Assembly: GCA_005784505.1 (NCBI GenBank)
Contig: VCAZ01000130.1
Span: 1,166,476 to 1,230,475, forward strand
DNA: 64,000 nt
Reading direction: 5' to 3'
Origin: Bagarius yarrelli
Taxonomy: Eukaryota > Chordata > Actinopteri > Siluriformes > Sisoridae
The notes beneath the pieces are model-generated. The model ran no database searches. It was given only the letters and a program-made list of their open reading frames with translations, and was not told where the DNA came from. Below, in pieces: positions 25,359-38,559 of this stretch (within the stretch, counting starts at the first letter, position 1; every line of letters begins with the position of its first letter). Both the position numbers and the translations under genes were made by a program.

Positions 25359-25542
25359 TTACATGTTTGGGTTTTTGGCAGACACCCTTATCCATGTATC
25401 TTATTTTTTTATACAACTGTGCAAGTGGAAGTTGAGGGTCTTGCCCAGGAGCCCAGAGGTGGTGAATTAGTGTTGCTGGGAATCAAACCCACAATCTTCT
25501 GGTTAGCAGCCTAACACCTTAATCACTGCGCTACCACCTTCC
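25359..25542 (-). mobile_element. tRNA-derived SINE, near full length
   Basis: Read on the minus strand it opens GGTGGTAGCGCAGTGATTAA (box A type), has box B GGGTTTGATTCC, then a body ending in the complement of GGCAGACACCCTTATCC. It has the head-to-body order of a common teleost SINE. Box B is intact; box A has drifted. Confidence 0.8.
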
Positions 25543-25684
25543 ATATATAATAAACAGACACTTTTTTGTTTTTAATTTAATTGAAGAAAAATGGTCAATT
25601 AAATTTCCTAATTTTATTCTAAAATACTAAGACAAGTTATAAAATACTTATTGCGATTGTCTAGTCAAGCAAAACATCTAAACG

Positions 25685-25790
25685 ATGGTCTGTGCCATAG
25701 TGTAGTGGGTTAATCCACCAGCACCCACATGTGCAGTTGTGACCTGGGTTCGATCCTGGGTTCGATCCTGGGTTCAATGCCCAGAAAATA
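25685..25790 (+). mobile_element. tRNA-derived SINE head with triplicated box B
   Basis: The box A-like TGTAGTGGGTTAA resembles the copy at 2,216 in the opposite orientation. The box B segment is amplified: CTGGGTTCGATC at 25,744-25,755 and 25,756-25,767, then CTGGGTTCAATG at 25,768-25,779. The body beyond is lost. Confidence 0.75.
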
Positions 25791-26539
25791 TCTTACAAAA
25801 AATCACCTAAAAATAGAAATTACAGTAAAGATCATCTGTACAGTGGAAATATGGTCATATTATAGCATGTGTGTGTATAAAATAAATATGAATATGAATA
25901 GTATTGTTCTAACTTGCTAAACACATGGTGCATTTTTACTTGTAAGTGCGACACATAAACCTGCAAGATAATTAACTTCCAAATCAACTGTAATTGTAGC
26001 AAGGAGTCTTGCAACTTTTCTTAATAACTCAGGTCATCTGAAAAGTGTCTGAATCTATTAAATCTCATTGCTTTCCAGAAGTTATGTGGGGGGTTTTTTC
26101 GGTAGGAAGTGAGATCTATAACACGATATTGAATATATTTTACATTCACTTGCTTGAACTCTTACGTTGCAGGTGGCTTCGGGCATGCTTTTTGTGCTGC
26201 GGTTCGAGGCTTTTCACGGACGTCATCTTCCCTTCAGCACAATTTCAGACCTTCAAGCGTAACGCAGAGGCGCAAAAGGGTCTCACTTTCATCGCCTAAC
26301 ACTCAGGCTGCCGTAATTAAATAGAAATGCAAAGTACAAAGCAATTTTGGCCCCAGTGAAAGCTGGCTTTACTCCCCCCCCCCTGTTTAACAGTTAGAAT
26401 TTAATTGAACCGTATCAATTTATTTCACATTTCAAAATGTCATGGCTTCGTAAGAACTAACCAAATTTGCATCCTGCACATAATGTTATTGCACACAAGT
26501 GAAATAAATATATAAATCTAAATGCCAGTGTAAATGCCA

Positions 26540-27020
26540 AGTATTTTTGAAAGCTGCTAAAGTAAAAGCACTGCAGCCGCTATCCTGTGTCCGCTCTTCA
26601 TAAAGTTTGCCAAACGCTTTTGGTGCAAGCAGTTGAGTTGGCTTAAAACGATAGCAAATTGTGTCATGCCATTGTTACTGTTTTGACATCTGTTTTCAAA
26701 CTCAAAGAATTACTCAACCGCACAAGCAAGGAATTACAACATTGACACGCAGCCAGGGGGGACAAGGGACCACCAATCTGTCTGGTAACAAATGATGAAA
26801 TATTAACCAAAAGCCCCACACTTGAAATTATCCAATGTCATCACATGCCAGGATGGTCACTTCACTTGCTTACCACTAATGAGCTGCAAATTTACAGCAG
26901 CATTGCGAATATTATTTTTGCCTCATATGTTTTGGCTTATTGGACTGTGTTTAAAAACACAGATTTTTTCTGTTCAGCCCAGCCTTAATTAAGATAATGA
27001 CAAGAAAAGTGGCTTAATAT
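26540..27020. promoter_or_regulatory. Candidate cis-regulatory element 20
   Basis: Homopolymer-poor island with ACTAATGAG at 26,876-26,884 and repeated CAAAT/AAACG words. It differs clearly from the AT-rich flanks. Confidence 0.42.
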
Positions 27021-27039
27021 ACTTCTTCACAGTCCCATC

Positions 27040-27420
27040 ATTTTTTTAAAGGTTCATGTGAAGGCAGGTCAGAAGTACGAGCTGTTAAAAGAGAAACACG
27101 TGTTGGATACCACGACTCACTTCTAGTTCTATGATTGGAGCATGAGAGAGGAGAAAGTCTGGCAAATGAGTGAAGTTTTTGTCCTGCCCTATCATGCCTC
27201 AACCACATGGCCCTTTCTGTAGCCATACTGCCCTGGCTCAACTGTGCTCTCTTCGTCTTTTTTCGCTTGCCGTCCATCTGGTGAAAGCGCCGCTATTCTG
27301 CTGGCTCAACTCCTCAACTTGGCCAGGTCATCGCCTGCATCCCAGCTTTTTCTGTGGACAATAGTAGCAGAGCCAGTTGATCATCTCTCAACTTTGCAAA
27401 CTTTGTCGTTGCATTTTGTG
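27040..27420. promoter_or_regulatory. Candidate cis-regulatory element 21
   Basis: GC-balanced, with open frames on both strands of 64-108 codons, none with a recognisable domain. Confidence 0.3.
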
Positions 27421-27429
27421 CCAGAGATT

Positions 27430-28340
27430 CTGGTCAGAAAAAAACACACAACTATCCACACATCAATATTTTTTCTTCATTTAATGAATGTGTGTGCTGT
27501 TGATCTGCTTGTCTGTAGTATGAATACTGCATTTTTTCTTTTTAAGACCAGTCCTTTAAGGATGTCGTGATCCTGAAGTTCTCCACTTATGCAGGATTGG
27601 CAACTGGTGGTATCTGTCTCACACCACACTCCAACAAAATAAAACACCTAATTAGACCTCTGTTTATTGCTAACATATCGCCAACAGCAACTTAGCAACT
27701 CGACTTGCAACCAAGCATAAAATTTGTTGTCAAAGAAACTGAAATATGAGTAGATTCTTCTATACCCTAAAGAAAAGCATGAGTAACATGTCCATATAAA
27801 AGTCTCACCTTTATGTTTTTGAGCGTTCGCAGGAATCTGTATATTACTCTTGCTTTGTCTATAGAACCATTGCAAAAGTAAGAGATATGCATTTCTATAT
27901 ATCCTTCTTTTCTTTTCCAAAAGTAATATACACACCTGCTTATCATGGCCCAATGATATTATAGTAAAGCAAAACACACATAAATACTAAGCTACATGTA
28001 GGGCTGTGTATGAATATCAATACAGATCAATACTATTGCCATTATTATTTACACAATAATGTATCAATATTCTTTGTCCTAATCACATTCATCATTTAAA
28101 AAAAAAGAAATTCTTGTCAGAATGTAGCAAAAAATATTCGATACAAAAAATATTCGATACGCTTCACAACAATGTCACAACATTTATTCCTACCCAGAGT
28201 TGCATTAATTTTTCACTGAGATCTTGTGTTGATGAGGGGCGTGTTGGACTGCTGCGCAAAGTCTTCTTCAGCACATGCCAAGGATTCTTAATGAGTTATT
28301 TGTGATGGCCAATGCATCTAATTCTCCCTGAAACACTCTT
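27430..28340. other. Intergenic, nothing recognised
   Basis: AT-rich. A 16-bp direct duplication (AAAAAATATTCGATAC twice) is at 28,129-28,160. Confidence 0.5.
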
Positions 28341-28455
28341 TCATTTACATTACGTTTACATGCACAGCATTTGGCAGACACCCTTATTCAGAGTGGATTA
28401 CATTTATCACCTTTATACATCTGTGCAAATGGGGTTTAAGGGCTATGCTTAGGCC
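28341..28455 (-). mobile_element. SINE fragment (GGCAGACACCCTTATTC type)
   Basis: Shares the body words CATTTGGCAGACACCCTTAT and GGGTTTAAGGGCTATGCTTA with the teleost SINE at 25,359. The tRNA head on the right is missing. Confidence 0.7.
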
Positions 28456-28969
28456 AATTTTAGTAGTTTCAGTAATCTCCTTAAATGCTGTCTTTGCTTC
28501 ATGCATGGCGATAATTTGACCCTTCTGAAACAGATTAACATCCACAACCGCAAGATGTGTCTTCCAACATGGTTCGTTAAGAAATGAGAAGCTACTCACT
28601 GCATCATTTGGGGTTAAATAACTTTTTGCCTGCTGAAACATAATTCTCCATGCAGTAATTATCCAATAGGGGCTCTTAACTATTTGCTTAGTTAAATCCA
28701 GATGGTGATTTTCTTTGGACGGGCAGTATATAGTACCGATACCGTATTGTGTTGAAATAAAATGTAAATTGTGTTGTCAATGCAAAATTTTAAAAGCTAG
28801 TAATTATAGTCACATGATTTAGTTCACAGTGTATTTCTAATAATTTTTCTAAATCGAATGTGCTGTATTGTTAGGTCAAAGTATGTCTTAATACTAATAA
28901 GTTCTTTCAAGACTTTTTTTGTGAAGTAGGCTTAAGTTTGACAGATTGGCTGACATTCATAACCTCATA

Positions 28970-29400
28970 CTCTACCTGAACACACCAGGAGAGAAACCTG
29001 TCTAGAACAAAAAGACAAACACGGTCTGTTCAATGAGGCTGTGAATTCCAAAACAATTTATCACCAGATTAGATATCCTTGAAGAGAAGAAGGGCTTGTC
29101 GATGGGCTGTTTGTAATTCAATGCAGCAGCAGCAGCATTGTCAAGTGCCAAAGCTGAACTAACAGACCTATTACTCCTCCATGATGAGCTTGGCCTGCGG
29201 GCATCTCCAGAAAGCTTCTTGTTTCGCAGAAAAAGTACTCCTGTTGTAAAACTAAGAGTATTTAAAGTCATTATTGCACATTATTTACAAAACATTCCAT
29301 CAGATGGGCTTGACATTTGACCAGCTATTTTGCCAAGGGCTACAATCCCTATGTGATTCTCCTGAAAACATTGTATGGAATGTTTGCAAACTTTAGCTGA
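28970..29400. promoter_or_regulatory. Candidate cis-regulatory element 22
   Basis: Mixed-composition block with a short GCA run (29,124-29,137) and complementary open frames without signature. Confidence 0.28.
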
Positions 29401-29409
29401 AGTTTGGGT

Positions 29410-30270
29410 TATCATGTGATATTGAAATGCTGAAATGAAGACGTGTGAATGTGAAGATAAGAAAGTGAAGATAGGAAAAAAAAGACTAAACGTTATATAA
29501 TATGCACCTGGGTTTACACAGTTTTGTAAAATTTTTATAATTATATTCATTTTACAAATTTAACTTAGAGCATAGCATTATTTTATATTAGCTCTCTGTT
29601 TAGTAACGGATTCCTCAGCAGTAGTTGCTTTTATCCTACTGGTTCCAGACTCTATCAATAAAGCACAAGCAGACCATCATAAAGCATCTTCTACCTAGCC
29701 ACCCATTTACACCTTAGAGTTAGTATAGAGTATCCTTAGAGTAGTATAATACTGTATTTGGGAGGTAACAGTAAACTGAAGGGTTAAAACCTGTATCTCT
29801 ATGATGATATTTATTTTGATATTTATGTTAACAAGTACTTTTAGGGCCAACAGAATATTACGATTATTTCTGCGAACATAAATACATTAATAGTTTTTAG
29901 GAACAATCATCATATTCATTTACAAGGAAAGTCTTCATCTGACTTTCTGAGATATTAACAAAACGAATAAAACCTTTTTATATGCACCTGTTGTTTAAAA
30001 TTATTTGGTAATGTAGAAAAATAAGACAAACCAGAAAACCAAAAATGCTTTATGTGGAAAAGATAAGTGAGCCAGTAAAGACTTGCTGAGTTTGTTTCTC
30101 TGCACCTTCATGTTGTTAAAAAAAGGAGTAGATTACTTCCTACATCAGCTAGGGTTGAATTAAAGTTTGACCTTTTTGTCACATGTTAAACTTTCCTAAG
30201 CTATATTGCTTTAAAGTTGTTGATCCAATAAAAAATTTTTTTTTGTAATTTTCAGAGTAACTTCATTTTC
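29410..30270. other. AT-rich intergenic sequence
   Basis: No feature seen. Confidence 0.55.
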
Positions 30271-30279
30271 CAGATTCTA

Positions 30280-31260
30280 AGCTGTGTTTCTCCTGATGCG
30301 CACAGGTTGTGTGCGATATTAACTTTAGCTAGTTAACAGCAGATTGAATTATCTGCCCAGACAAAATGAGAAAAAAGCAAGACGACGGCTGTGAGAGATG
30401 TCTGTCTCCACCAAAAATAATTATCTCTTCTCAGACTGAACACTCTGAAAGCTGTTACAAAAGAGACCGCAAGGTCCCTAATGAATGGCAGCCTTTGTTT
30501 TTGGCCATGCTTAAATATGACTATAACAAAGCAACATGAATGACTCAGTCTCATATCAGTTTTTGTAATTGTTTCAAAGACATGTTTAGCAACAATGCAC
30601 AGTTTGTGTCAGGCTGCTGTGAGGGGCGAAAAAGCAGCTCAGATATACTCTGCATCTGCGATATCCATCTGTTTAGAAGAAGGTTGGGGATTTGAGAGGC
30701 AGTCAGTCATAATATTTGGCTATCTCCGACCTCTTTCACTGGGAGGCCTCTTTAGTCCGTCCTGGGAATCGCCCTCTATTTGCCACTACAAATAAACTTT
30801 GGACTAGCTCACCAAGTCCAGTGACAATGGGGTATAAACTGTTGTCATCACTTTAATAGGGAGATTTGCCTCCATGCTTTCCAATGAAAACACTGCTTAA
30901 CTGGAGCCAGCCAAGCACATTAGAAAGGAAAAACAAACAAACGGGGAAGGAAAACGAGAAGTTCCTTTGTTCCATGCAGAGGTGATGATGAAAAAGAATC
31001 CCTGCTTTGGAAGTCTGTGGTCACAGTCCACAGTCGACACACCTGTTAGTGCTCTCTTTTTTTTCCCAGCCACCTTCACACCAACAATGCTGCTCTAAGC
31101 AAAGCAACACCACCCATTATGTGGTCCATAATGGCGGTCCCTCTACAAGACTGGATAAATGCTATTAGCACCTTTAGTGTAATTATATCCTCTCAGGTAT
31201 CATTTAAGACCTTGACATGTTTTCAAGTCTTGCTGTGACATCTTGTGCAGACTAACCCCT
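30280..31260. promoter_or_regulatory. Candidate cis-regulatory elements 23 (two adjoining blocks)
   Basis: Two homopolymer-poor blocks, about 30,280-30,850 and 30,890-31,260, separated by a short AT-richer gap. No dominant motif. Confidence 0.3.
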
Positions 31261-31539
31261 ACACTGGGAAACAAAGAGGGGCGGCGTAAATGTGAAGGAA
31301 AAAAAGTTGACGTTTCAAATATGTCAGAAGGCGTGTTGTAATCTGTGCTGTGGGTATGAGCATGTGAACAACACATACACACACACACACACAGACAAAG
31401 AACCTGATCTCAGTCCTTGTTACTGTCTTTCTTTTTGACAAAGAGGCCCAACAAACTTTCTTCCACCTGTACATACACAATGTAAACAAATGACTGATGG
31501 CTTCTAATCATAAATGTTAAGGACTATTGTTCTTTGTGT

Positions 31540-31890
31540 AGTCTTTGCTTCATGTTAAGATTTAATGTCAGGCCTGAGGCTGGCTACCAGCTCATCTTAC
31601 TTTAGAAACATCAAAGTAGGTCTGTCTTGAAAAGTCACAATAAATTCACAGACCAAAGTCCAAAAGTGTCCAAATGCTCATTTAAACACCCCCACCAGTG
31701 TCATTGTGCCGCTGGGCAGACATCTTAGATGGTTGAGGATGCTCTTGTCTGGGACTTGTTTAAGTCTGAAACACAAATGCAGGAGCAGGTTTGCTGGAAT
31801 CTTTTTAAGGATCAGAAGAAAGGGGTTGTGTGTTTGTTGTTGCAAGGAGAGCTCATCTTTTGTGGTAGTAATTGGCCAAAAAACACACAC
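31540..31890. promoter_or_regulatory. Candidate cis-regulatory element 24
   Basis: GC-balanced sequence with several overlapping open frames (70-115 codons) lacking any known domain. It ends at short CA and CT runs (31,881-31,907). Confidence 0.28.
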
Positions 31891-32279
31891 ACACTCTCTC
31901 TCTCTCGCTTACTTACTCTTTCTCTTGCTGACTTTGACCCTTTTAAGGGCCTTTTTTTTCAGTTGTGTGTTAGAATTGCACATTGTCAGTTGTGTAATTG
32001 CTTCTCCAGGTAATATATATATAATTGTATTTCTCTTATATATTGAAACATAGATCATATTTGGACAAAAATGGATCCACATTTTTATTAGATCACAAAG
32101 CTAAACTGAGTACTTTTTGTTTGTACTATATAGTAGAATAGCTTAATTTGGGTTCCTTCATAATCAGTCATATTTTTTGGCTACAGATAATATATATAAA
32201 AGTTATTTACACCTACTACCACTCTAAAATGTAAGTAAACCACCAAATGCATCATAGGTCATTTCGTCTTATTGAGACG

Positions 32280-32620
32280 AGAATTTATGGTAAATTTATC
32301 ACAGCAGATTAAAGATTTCCCCTGTCTTGCTAGAAGTGTTATAGGAGGACCATAAAGCTAGTCCGGTTAGAAAAAGAGGTCAGTAGAGTTCATGTCTAAT
32401 CTGCACTACAGATGACAGTTGGTGGTGGGGGCTACCTGTTTCCCTGGCAACCAGTGATAAGGATCATTAGTAGGGTCACCAGTTAGCACAGACCTTGTCA
32501 TTTGGCCGATGGGGGTGATGGGGGCTACACGGTCAGATCACTGCTGAGGAATATGGCACATCCCATGTGAAGATAAAGCCAGATGTTTCCCGGAGTGACC
32601 GGACTTCATTAGCCCATCCA
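32280..32620. promoter_or_regulatory. Candidate cis-regulatory element 25
   Basis: Contains a TALE-type TGACAG at 32,413-32,418 and an RFX half-site word CCTGGCAACC at 32,443-32,452 in a homopolymer-poor island. Confidence 0.42.
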
Positions 32621-32629
32621 CATTATTAT

Positions 32630-33265
32630 TTATATAAAATAGACTGTATGGACATTTTATCATAATGCTGCTTAAGGAAGACTGGGATTGATTGTCTTTA
32701 AAATATACACATGTTCAAAATCATTCAAAAACAAAATCATTCAAAAACATCATTCAAAAAAAGCATACTATTGTATACACCACGTTTTATGAAAATTAGT
32801 TTTACCTTTATGGTAGACACTTGTTGTAGGACTTCATTAGTGAGTCATTCACACCAGTGCTAGAAACATACTTGTGGCATTTGAGATTCACTGCTTTGTG
32901 TTTGAATCTAAGCTAATGTTTGTTTGTTTTATGGGTTATTTTTTGGTTTGGGGAGATATATTTTAACTCCACTTCGCTTTCTGGTGTATTTGTACAGCAC
33001 AACTTTTTTTTACTTTTTTTTATCAGCATCACAATTTAGACAGGATACTTTACTTGGATATTTTTCTACTAATGTTTTTAAAGAAAGAATTTGGAACAAA
33101 TGACAAATAATTGAAAAAAATTGGAACAAATTACAGTATCCTTCACTTGTATATGCCACAAGTAACAGCTAGCTATTGCTTAAAAGTTAAAACATAGCTA
33201 TTAATGTCATTTTTTTTTTAAATGGAAAGAATACATATCTGTTAAAAGAGTATAATAAAAAAAAA
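32630..33265. other. AT-rich intergenic sequence
   Basis: Includes imperfect tandem ATCATTCAAAAAC units at about 32,718-32,760. No gene seen. Confidence 0.5.
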
Positions 33266-33269
33266 AATC

Positions 33270-33560
33270 TAAGTTCTGGTGTGGAATGCTCGGCAAGCAG
33301 TACACCTGACACCAGCGCTTGTGACGGTCTGTACTTGTTGAGGTATGCAGGGGAAAACAGGAGTCCTTCAGCAGCTGTGACAGAGATGTGTCTTCAGTGA
33401 AACTAAAAGGAGACAGTCTGGGAAATCACCTGTATCTCGAGGTCACTGGCATGTCGTAGAAATCAGATATACTTTCATCATTCTATAGTATGTGCCGTGG
33501 GATTATTTGCATGTGACATGGCTTGCGTGTACTTACTTTTTATGAAACCTTTTCAGCGCA
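33270..33560. promoter_or_regulatory. Candidate cis-regulatory element 26
   Basis: Short, relatively GC-rich island between AT-rich flanks. Confidence 0.32.
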
Positions 33561-33899
33561 TTAAGAGTCTCCTCATTTTAATATGCATTTAATTATTAAG
33601 ATTGTCTCATGTCTTTGGTGTGACATTCAAGCTTGCTTGCAATCATGCTCCTCATTTATACCAAGCTTCATCCCAATATATATATATATATATATTCAGA
33701 CATTGTGCTATTTCCATGAACCATATTCAACTATTGACCTTTTTTTGGTGCTTTGGACTATTCTGTATTTGGAAGGGTCATTTTTCTGAAAGTGTGAACA
33801 TGGCTAACAGCATGTGAAGAGTAGTCATCCGAATTACTTCATGCTATGAGCTAGCTTTCTTTTATAGCACCCTGCTTTAAACACCATTAAATTAAGTAT

Positions 33900-34270
33900 T
33901 TCAAAAAAATTCTTTTAATTCAGCCATTGCTGCAGGATGAACTGATGCAGTAGCAGCATCGCTACCTTGGCAATGTTCTCCCTTAGTGCCTCCACACATA
34001 TTCGCTTCAGTAGCTGACAGCACTGCTGTGCCATGGCCTTTGTCAAGGTGCAGAGCGGCAATCAAACAGCACAGACCTTTTTTTCCTCCCTCGATTAATT
34101 TGATCCTTAAATGGATTTTCAGTGACACAGACCTTGCAAAGTTACCATGGTGACTGAATCTGCAGCTCAGCATCACGTCAGTAAAAAGCCCTCCTGACTG
34201 ACAGGCGGTGAATACTACCAAAAGAATGTGAGCGAGAAATATGCACATTAGAATATGCACATAGCATTTA
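33900..34270. promoter_or_regulatory. Candidate cis-regulatory element 27 with RFX-like palindrome
   Basis: Contains GTTACCATGGTGAC at 34,141-34,154, one symmetric change short of an X-box palindrome bound by RFX factors. The 119-codon minus-strand open frame has no signature. Confidence 0.4.
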
Positions 34271-34559
34271 CCCTGTGACAGCTCCCTGATGTGTTAAACC
34301 ACAATTTCACTGCAGTTGGGAAAGAAACTGGCAATGTTTTTAAAACACAAACCCTCCAAACTAGCCGTCCATTTCCTGAAAAAAATGTTCAAATGATGTT
34401 TAATGAAAGCTCTGGCCTTGTATAATATATCCTGCCTTTGAAAGAACATGGGTTTATTTGGCTCTGCATGTAGGGTAGTATGTATTAAAGAATAGTTCTG
34501 GTTATTAAATGAAAAGTGTCTGTTAAGATTTTTGTTTTGTAATATTTTAGCAGTGATTC

Positions 34560-35070
34560 CTGAACCTTAGCTAGGACATTATTTCTAGACAGTTAACTCT
34601 GAAGGTGGGTGCAGGACAGAAAGTATTTAAATAGTGCCTCTTACCAATGAGAAGAAATAACCCTCATCAACTGCCATCTTGTCTTTTCCCTGTGGGAGAA
34701 AGCCTGTTGTACCTTCAAGGGTGATTCAGGGTGTATCCGATTTCAACTAGTGCTCTCTCCCACCCATTTGTAAAGCCAAAGATCATTAGCCTCTTAGATT
34801 ACTTTCCCTTCAGCTAGTTTTTCTTCCCTAAGAGCCCACTCCTCTTCTCTCACTGCTCCTCTAAAGAAATTAATAAATTCTGTAAACGAAGGGGCCATCC
34901 CACATAGTCCTGGAGTGTTTATTTTCCTTCAGTAACAAGGCTTTGCACTATGGGCCCCTTTATCCCAAGAGGTCATTTATGTAGTCACTTGTATTCTAGA
35001 TTTGTCTCTCAGAAATGCCACCCACATAAGGAAACTATATCAGGGAAAGATGGTCTCACTTGACATGAGT
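34560..35070. promoter_or_regulatory. Candidate cis-regulatory element 28
   Basis: Homopolymer-poor 500-bp block between AT-rich spacers. Confidence 0.3.
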
Positions 35071-35269
35071 ACGGTGTTTGGCCAAGAACTCTGTAAGAGG
35101 TATAGTGTGTGCACAGTATAGACTTAAAGTGTTCATTACAGGTCATGTAATGGGATTAGCATGGTGCTCTATGAAAATTGGGTCAGGAAACGGACTTTCT
35201 CTTCATTTGCAAACACAACCAAAAAATGTTGGCATTTTAAATCTTGTTTTAATTTGTTTGAATTATTTG

Positions 35270-35780
35270 TGATTATTTGCTTGTACATGTTATTAGCTCC
35301 CAGTTCTTAGGCATTCAGTGTCTGGATTCGGATGAAAATATTTTTACTTTTTTGAATATTGCTGGCCTGGGGTCAACTATTTCTGTAAGCCAACGCCAAG
35401 GCAGGTCGAGCAGTTTAACTGAACAGTGCCAAAGCAGGTGCGGAAGATTAAACTCTTCAGCACTTGCTGTACCTTGAAAAGCCTGTGTTTTATTTGCAAA
35501 CACAAGTGCACTAAGACTCATTCAACACAAACAGTTGGAAACTATTCAGTAATCCAGAGTGAAATTTTATGTTTATGTTACAAGCCAGCTTTCTGGGCTG
35601 CAATGGCACAAGATGAAACTGCAAAATGATTTCCTTCTTCAAAACAAAATGGGAGGACAGATGATGGGTGCGAACAGCCTTTGGCTGCACAATGCGAAGT
35701 GTGCACAAGTGAGAGATTTGGCAGGAAATTGTGGCTTGCAACCACCAATTAATGATACAGAATATGAAATTTAAAGCTCA
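35270..35780. promoter_or_regulatory. Candidate cis-regulatory element 29
   Basis: Contains a HNF3/FOX-like TATTTGCAAACA at 35,491-35,502. Open frames on both strands have no recognisable domain. Confidence 0.36.
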
Positions 35781-35929
35781 TTATGCCATCTTGAGACATA
35801 TCTGCATTTGTTGGGCAACAACCAAGAACATTGAATTTGCAATTTCTGCAGGTAAAACTCTTGCTAGGACTTAACTAAATCTGTGAATATTATCTGACAT
35901 CAGTTTTTGCTATTATTGTACTCATATAG

Positions 35930-36200
35930 ATCGCACTGATGATGAGTTGATGATCTGTTCTCTTAAGGGAGGGAAAGGAGACAAGTGGCCCCCTCAAATC
36001 AGATACTGTATTTACAGCGAAGGCCTGTGGGAATCAGGCCAGACTCTGCCTGTCTATTAGGAGGTTAATAATGAGAAGCTGGTAGTGTTCTCTTGAGGCC
36101 CAAAGATCTTCTGAGGTGTGGATCTTGTTGATATGTGATAAAAGAAGTAGATTTGCTGTCCTGTGCCATAAACAATAAGTGGGATAGCTTTCATAAAACA
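35930..36200. promoter_or_regulatory. Candidate cis-regulatory element 30
   Basis: Short balanced block, weak support. Confidence 0.25.
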
Positions 36201-36479
36201 CTGATATCACATATAAATATAAAAGCACGTTGTTAAACGCTTAAAATGTTAAATTATTTGTTCGTCTATTTCCTAATAATTTCTATACAAATGGGTATTT
36301 TCAACAAGTTTTAAGCCAAAAACAAAAAAAATATTTAAAAGCGCAAAATCCAAAACTAATGTAAAGCATAAATAAATATTCAATTATAGAATTCTATCAC
36401 TCTAGTTAGGTTTTCCCTCTTATTCAGCTATTTGGTCTTATTTGGAAAAAAGTCTATTATAGTTCATGAGCAAAAGAGA

Positions 36480-37120
36480 AATATGTGGGATTTACCATCA
36501 CACTCTGGCTAATGAGCACAGAAGGACAAGAAAAGGAAGAACCATAGATACGGCCAATGCCCCAAAGCCATTTTTAGTGGCTGAAGGGAAGGAAGGAGGG
36601 AGGGAGGCTTCTTCTCCATCTCTTTAATTTCAATAGATCTATACTCAGCTCTCCTTGTCCTTTCATCTAAATCCTTGGTAGACAGGCTCAGATCCTGGAT
36701 GCTCTGTGTCTGTGAATGACAAAATCCCTCCTGCACACACAAAAAACAACAATGTTCCCCTGACCCCTTCTGACCCCAGACAATGGTAGATAAGGAAATG
36801 GTCGCACATTCTACAGGCAAAACCATCACCTGTGAGGTCAAGCTCTCTTAAGCCACTCATTTTCCTGGAGTTAACAGCAATTAACTCGTAATGAACCGAT
36901 TTACAAACAAAACCAATTAATCGTATAGGAAGCGTCCTGTTGGTGTGCAAAGGGCTTGCCGTTTCGATCACACCAGCTCCCGACCCCGCTGCCTGCGCTC
37001 TCAGCTGAAGAAAGGAATCTGCGGGCTGTAGGCGAGTGTAAATTAGTTTTTCTCCCCTTTGCTCTCCTAGTTGCCTCAAAAAGTCGATTGAACACCTTTC
37101 ACCACACTCCACATATAATG
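36480..37120. promoter_or_regulatory. Candidate cis-regulatory element 31
   Basis: Strong contrast with the very AT-rich sequence on either side. The core at 36,780-37,110 has a forkhead-like TACAAACAAAA (36,902-36,912) next to CAATTAATCG (36,914-36,923) and an E-box in ATCACCTGTG. A 149-codon minus-strand frame starts at GTG and lacks any domain. Confidence 0.45.
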
Positions 37121-37129
37121 AGGTAGGCT

Positions 37130-38550
37130 ATACAAAGCTCCAAAAAAGTCTGCATAGATGCCGTATGGCATATTAGTCATGAAAACACATCAGCTTTATA
37201 AATCTGAACTGGGTTTGTGAACGTGATAACTAATTCTTAAGCAAAATATGTGCATGTTTGTCACATTTGCATTTTATTGCTGGTGAACTGTTAAAATCAC
37301 ATTTTAAATCTTGTTTTAACAACAGCAATCACCTATAAACAAACTGTTACTATTAGCATATTTCTATATTATTAAATCATTCGGATCATAGGTCCATCGG
37401 ATCAGTAATAGTTTAAGAAATAATAAGCAATTCTGTTTCTTTTTTTTTTTAGCTATAATTGTTTTCACAGAACTTTATTTTCAGACTATTCAAAAACAAA
37501 AACCGATAACCAACCACTTTTCTTGACTCTTAAGTAATAATACGTTTTAAAATAGAATAATTTAAATCTCAATTAAGAATCTCAATGTCCTAAGCATTAT
37601 CACCTATCAAATTATTAAATGCTACACTACACTAAATATCTTTCTATAGTACAATCCTTACAGTAAAGTATGCACAGCAGATGATAGGACAACCTGTTCC
37701 AGTTGAACCTGTTCCTTATTTCTATTTGAGATCTTAATTTTATACATTTCTGAAAATGTCCATAGTATATAAGTGAGGGTTCTTTTGGGTTTGGCGGTTA
37801 ATCAACTGTTTTCTAACTCATGTCTGATATAATAGCAGGTACTGTAGTTTAATCAAGTAGCTTTTAATAGCATGTTTTTGGGAATTTGGACCAGAAAAAT
37901 CATAATGAACTTATGTAAACTTATTGAGGACATGTCCCTAAGCTGGTATTTTACAGTTAAAACAGGCTTTTCTTATGTTTCTTTATAGAAATCTACAGTT
38001 CAGTACCTTTTCCCTGAAAAGGTTTAAAAAAAAACATCCATTGGAGGTCAATCAAATTAATCAAATTAAGGTTTTTTCAATGCTATTAATCTGAGGATAA
38101 TGCTGCAAGATTTTTGAAACTAACTTGTTCCTAAACAGCACATTTAAAAATATATTTATTACATATAACATTTTATTAAATTGCAAGTTTACAAAGCAGC
38201 ACGTAAAAAAGAAAGATGACTTTTCACAATGCAATTTTTTTCTTTAATAAAACAATAACATTTTTTTAAACCAATAATAATAGTAATGATAATTATAATG
38301 ACTATTAATAACAACAATAACAAGTAGAAACAGAAAAGAACCGTAATTGATAGATAATATCAACCGAATAAAAACCTTAGAATAATTCTTAGAGGAACCG
38401 TTTAACTTGGATTTAAATATCTATTAATGGTGTTATAAAAATAAAAAAATAAAACATTTGAAAGAGTTTAACATAATGAACCATTTTGGGGGCAAAGCAA
38501 CTAATTAAACTATTTCAGGCTCAACCAATCGAGTGTATTTTTATTAAATG
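37130..38550. other. Very AT-rich spacer
   Basis: Low-complexity desert with no feature seen. Confidence 0.6.
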
Positions 38551-38559
38551 GTTCTGTGA

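Noticed and set aside
25685..25790. tRNA gene
   Set aside because: Boxes A and B are recognisable, but acceptor and anticodon stems do not form. This is a SINE head. The same holds for 2,216, 7,732, 25,359 and 39,726.
33901..34260. 119-codon minus-strand frame
   Set aside because: No domain or homology signal. The region looks like non-coding regulatory sequence.
36663..37112. 149-codon minus-strand frame
   Set aside because: Starts at GTG, has no recognisable domain and overlaps a competing frame of similar quality.
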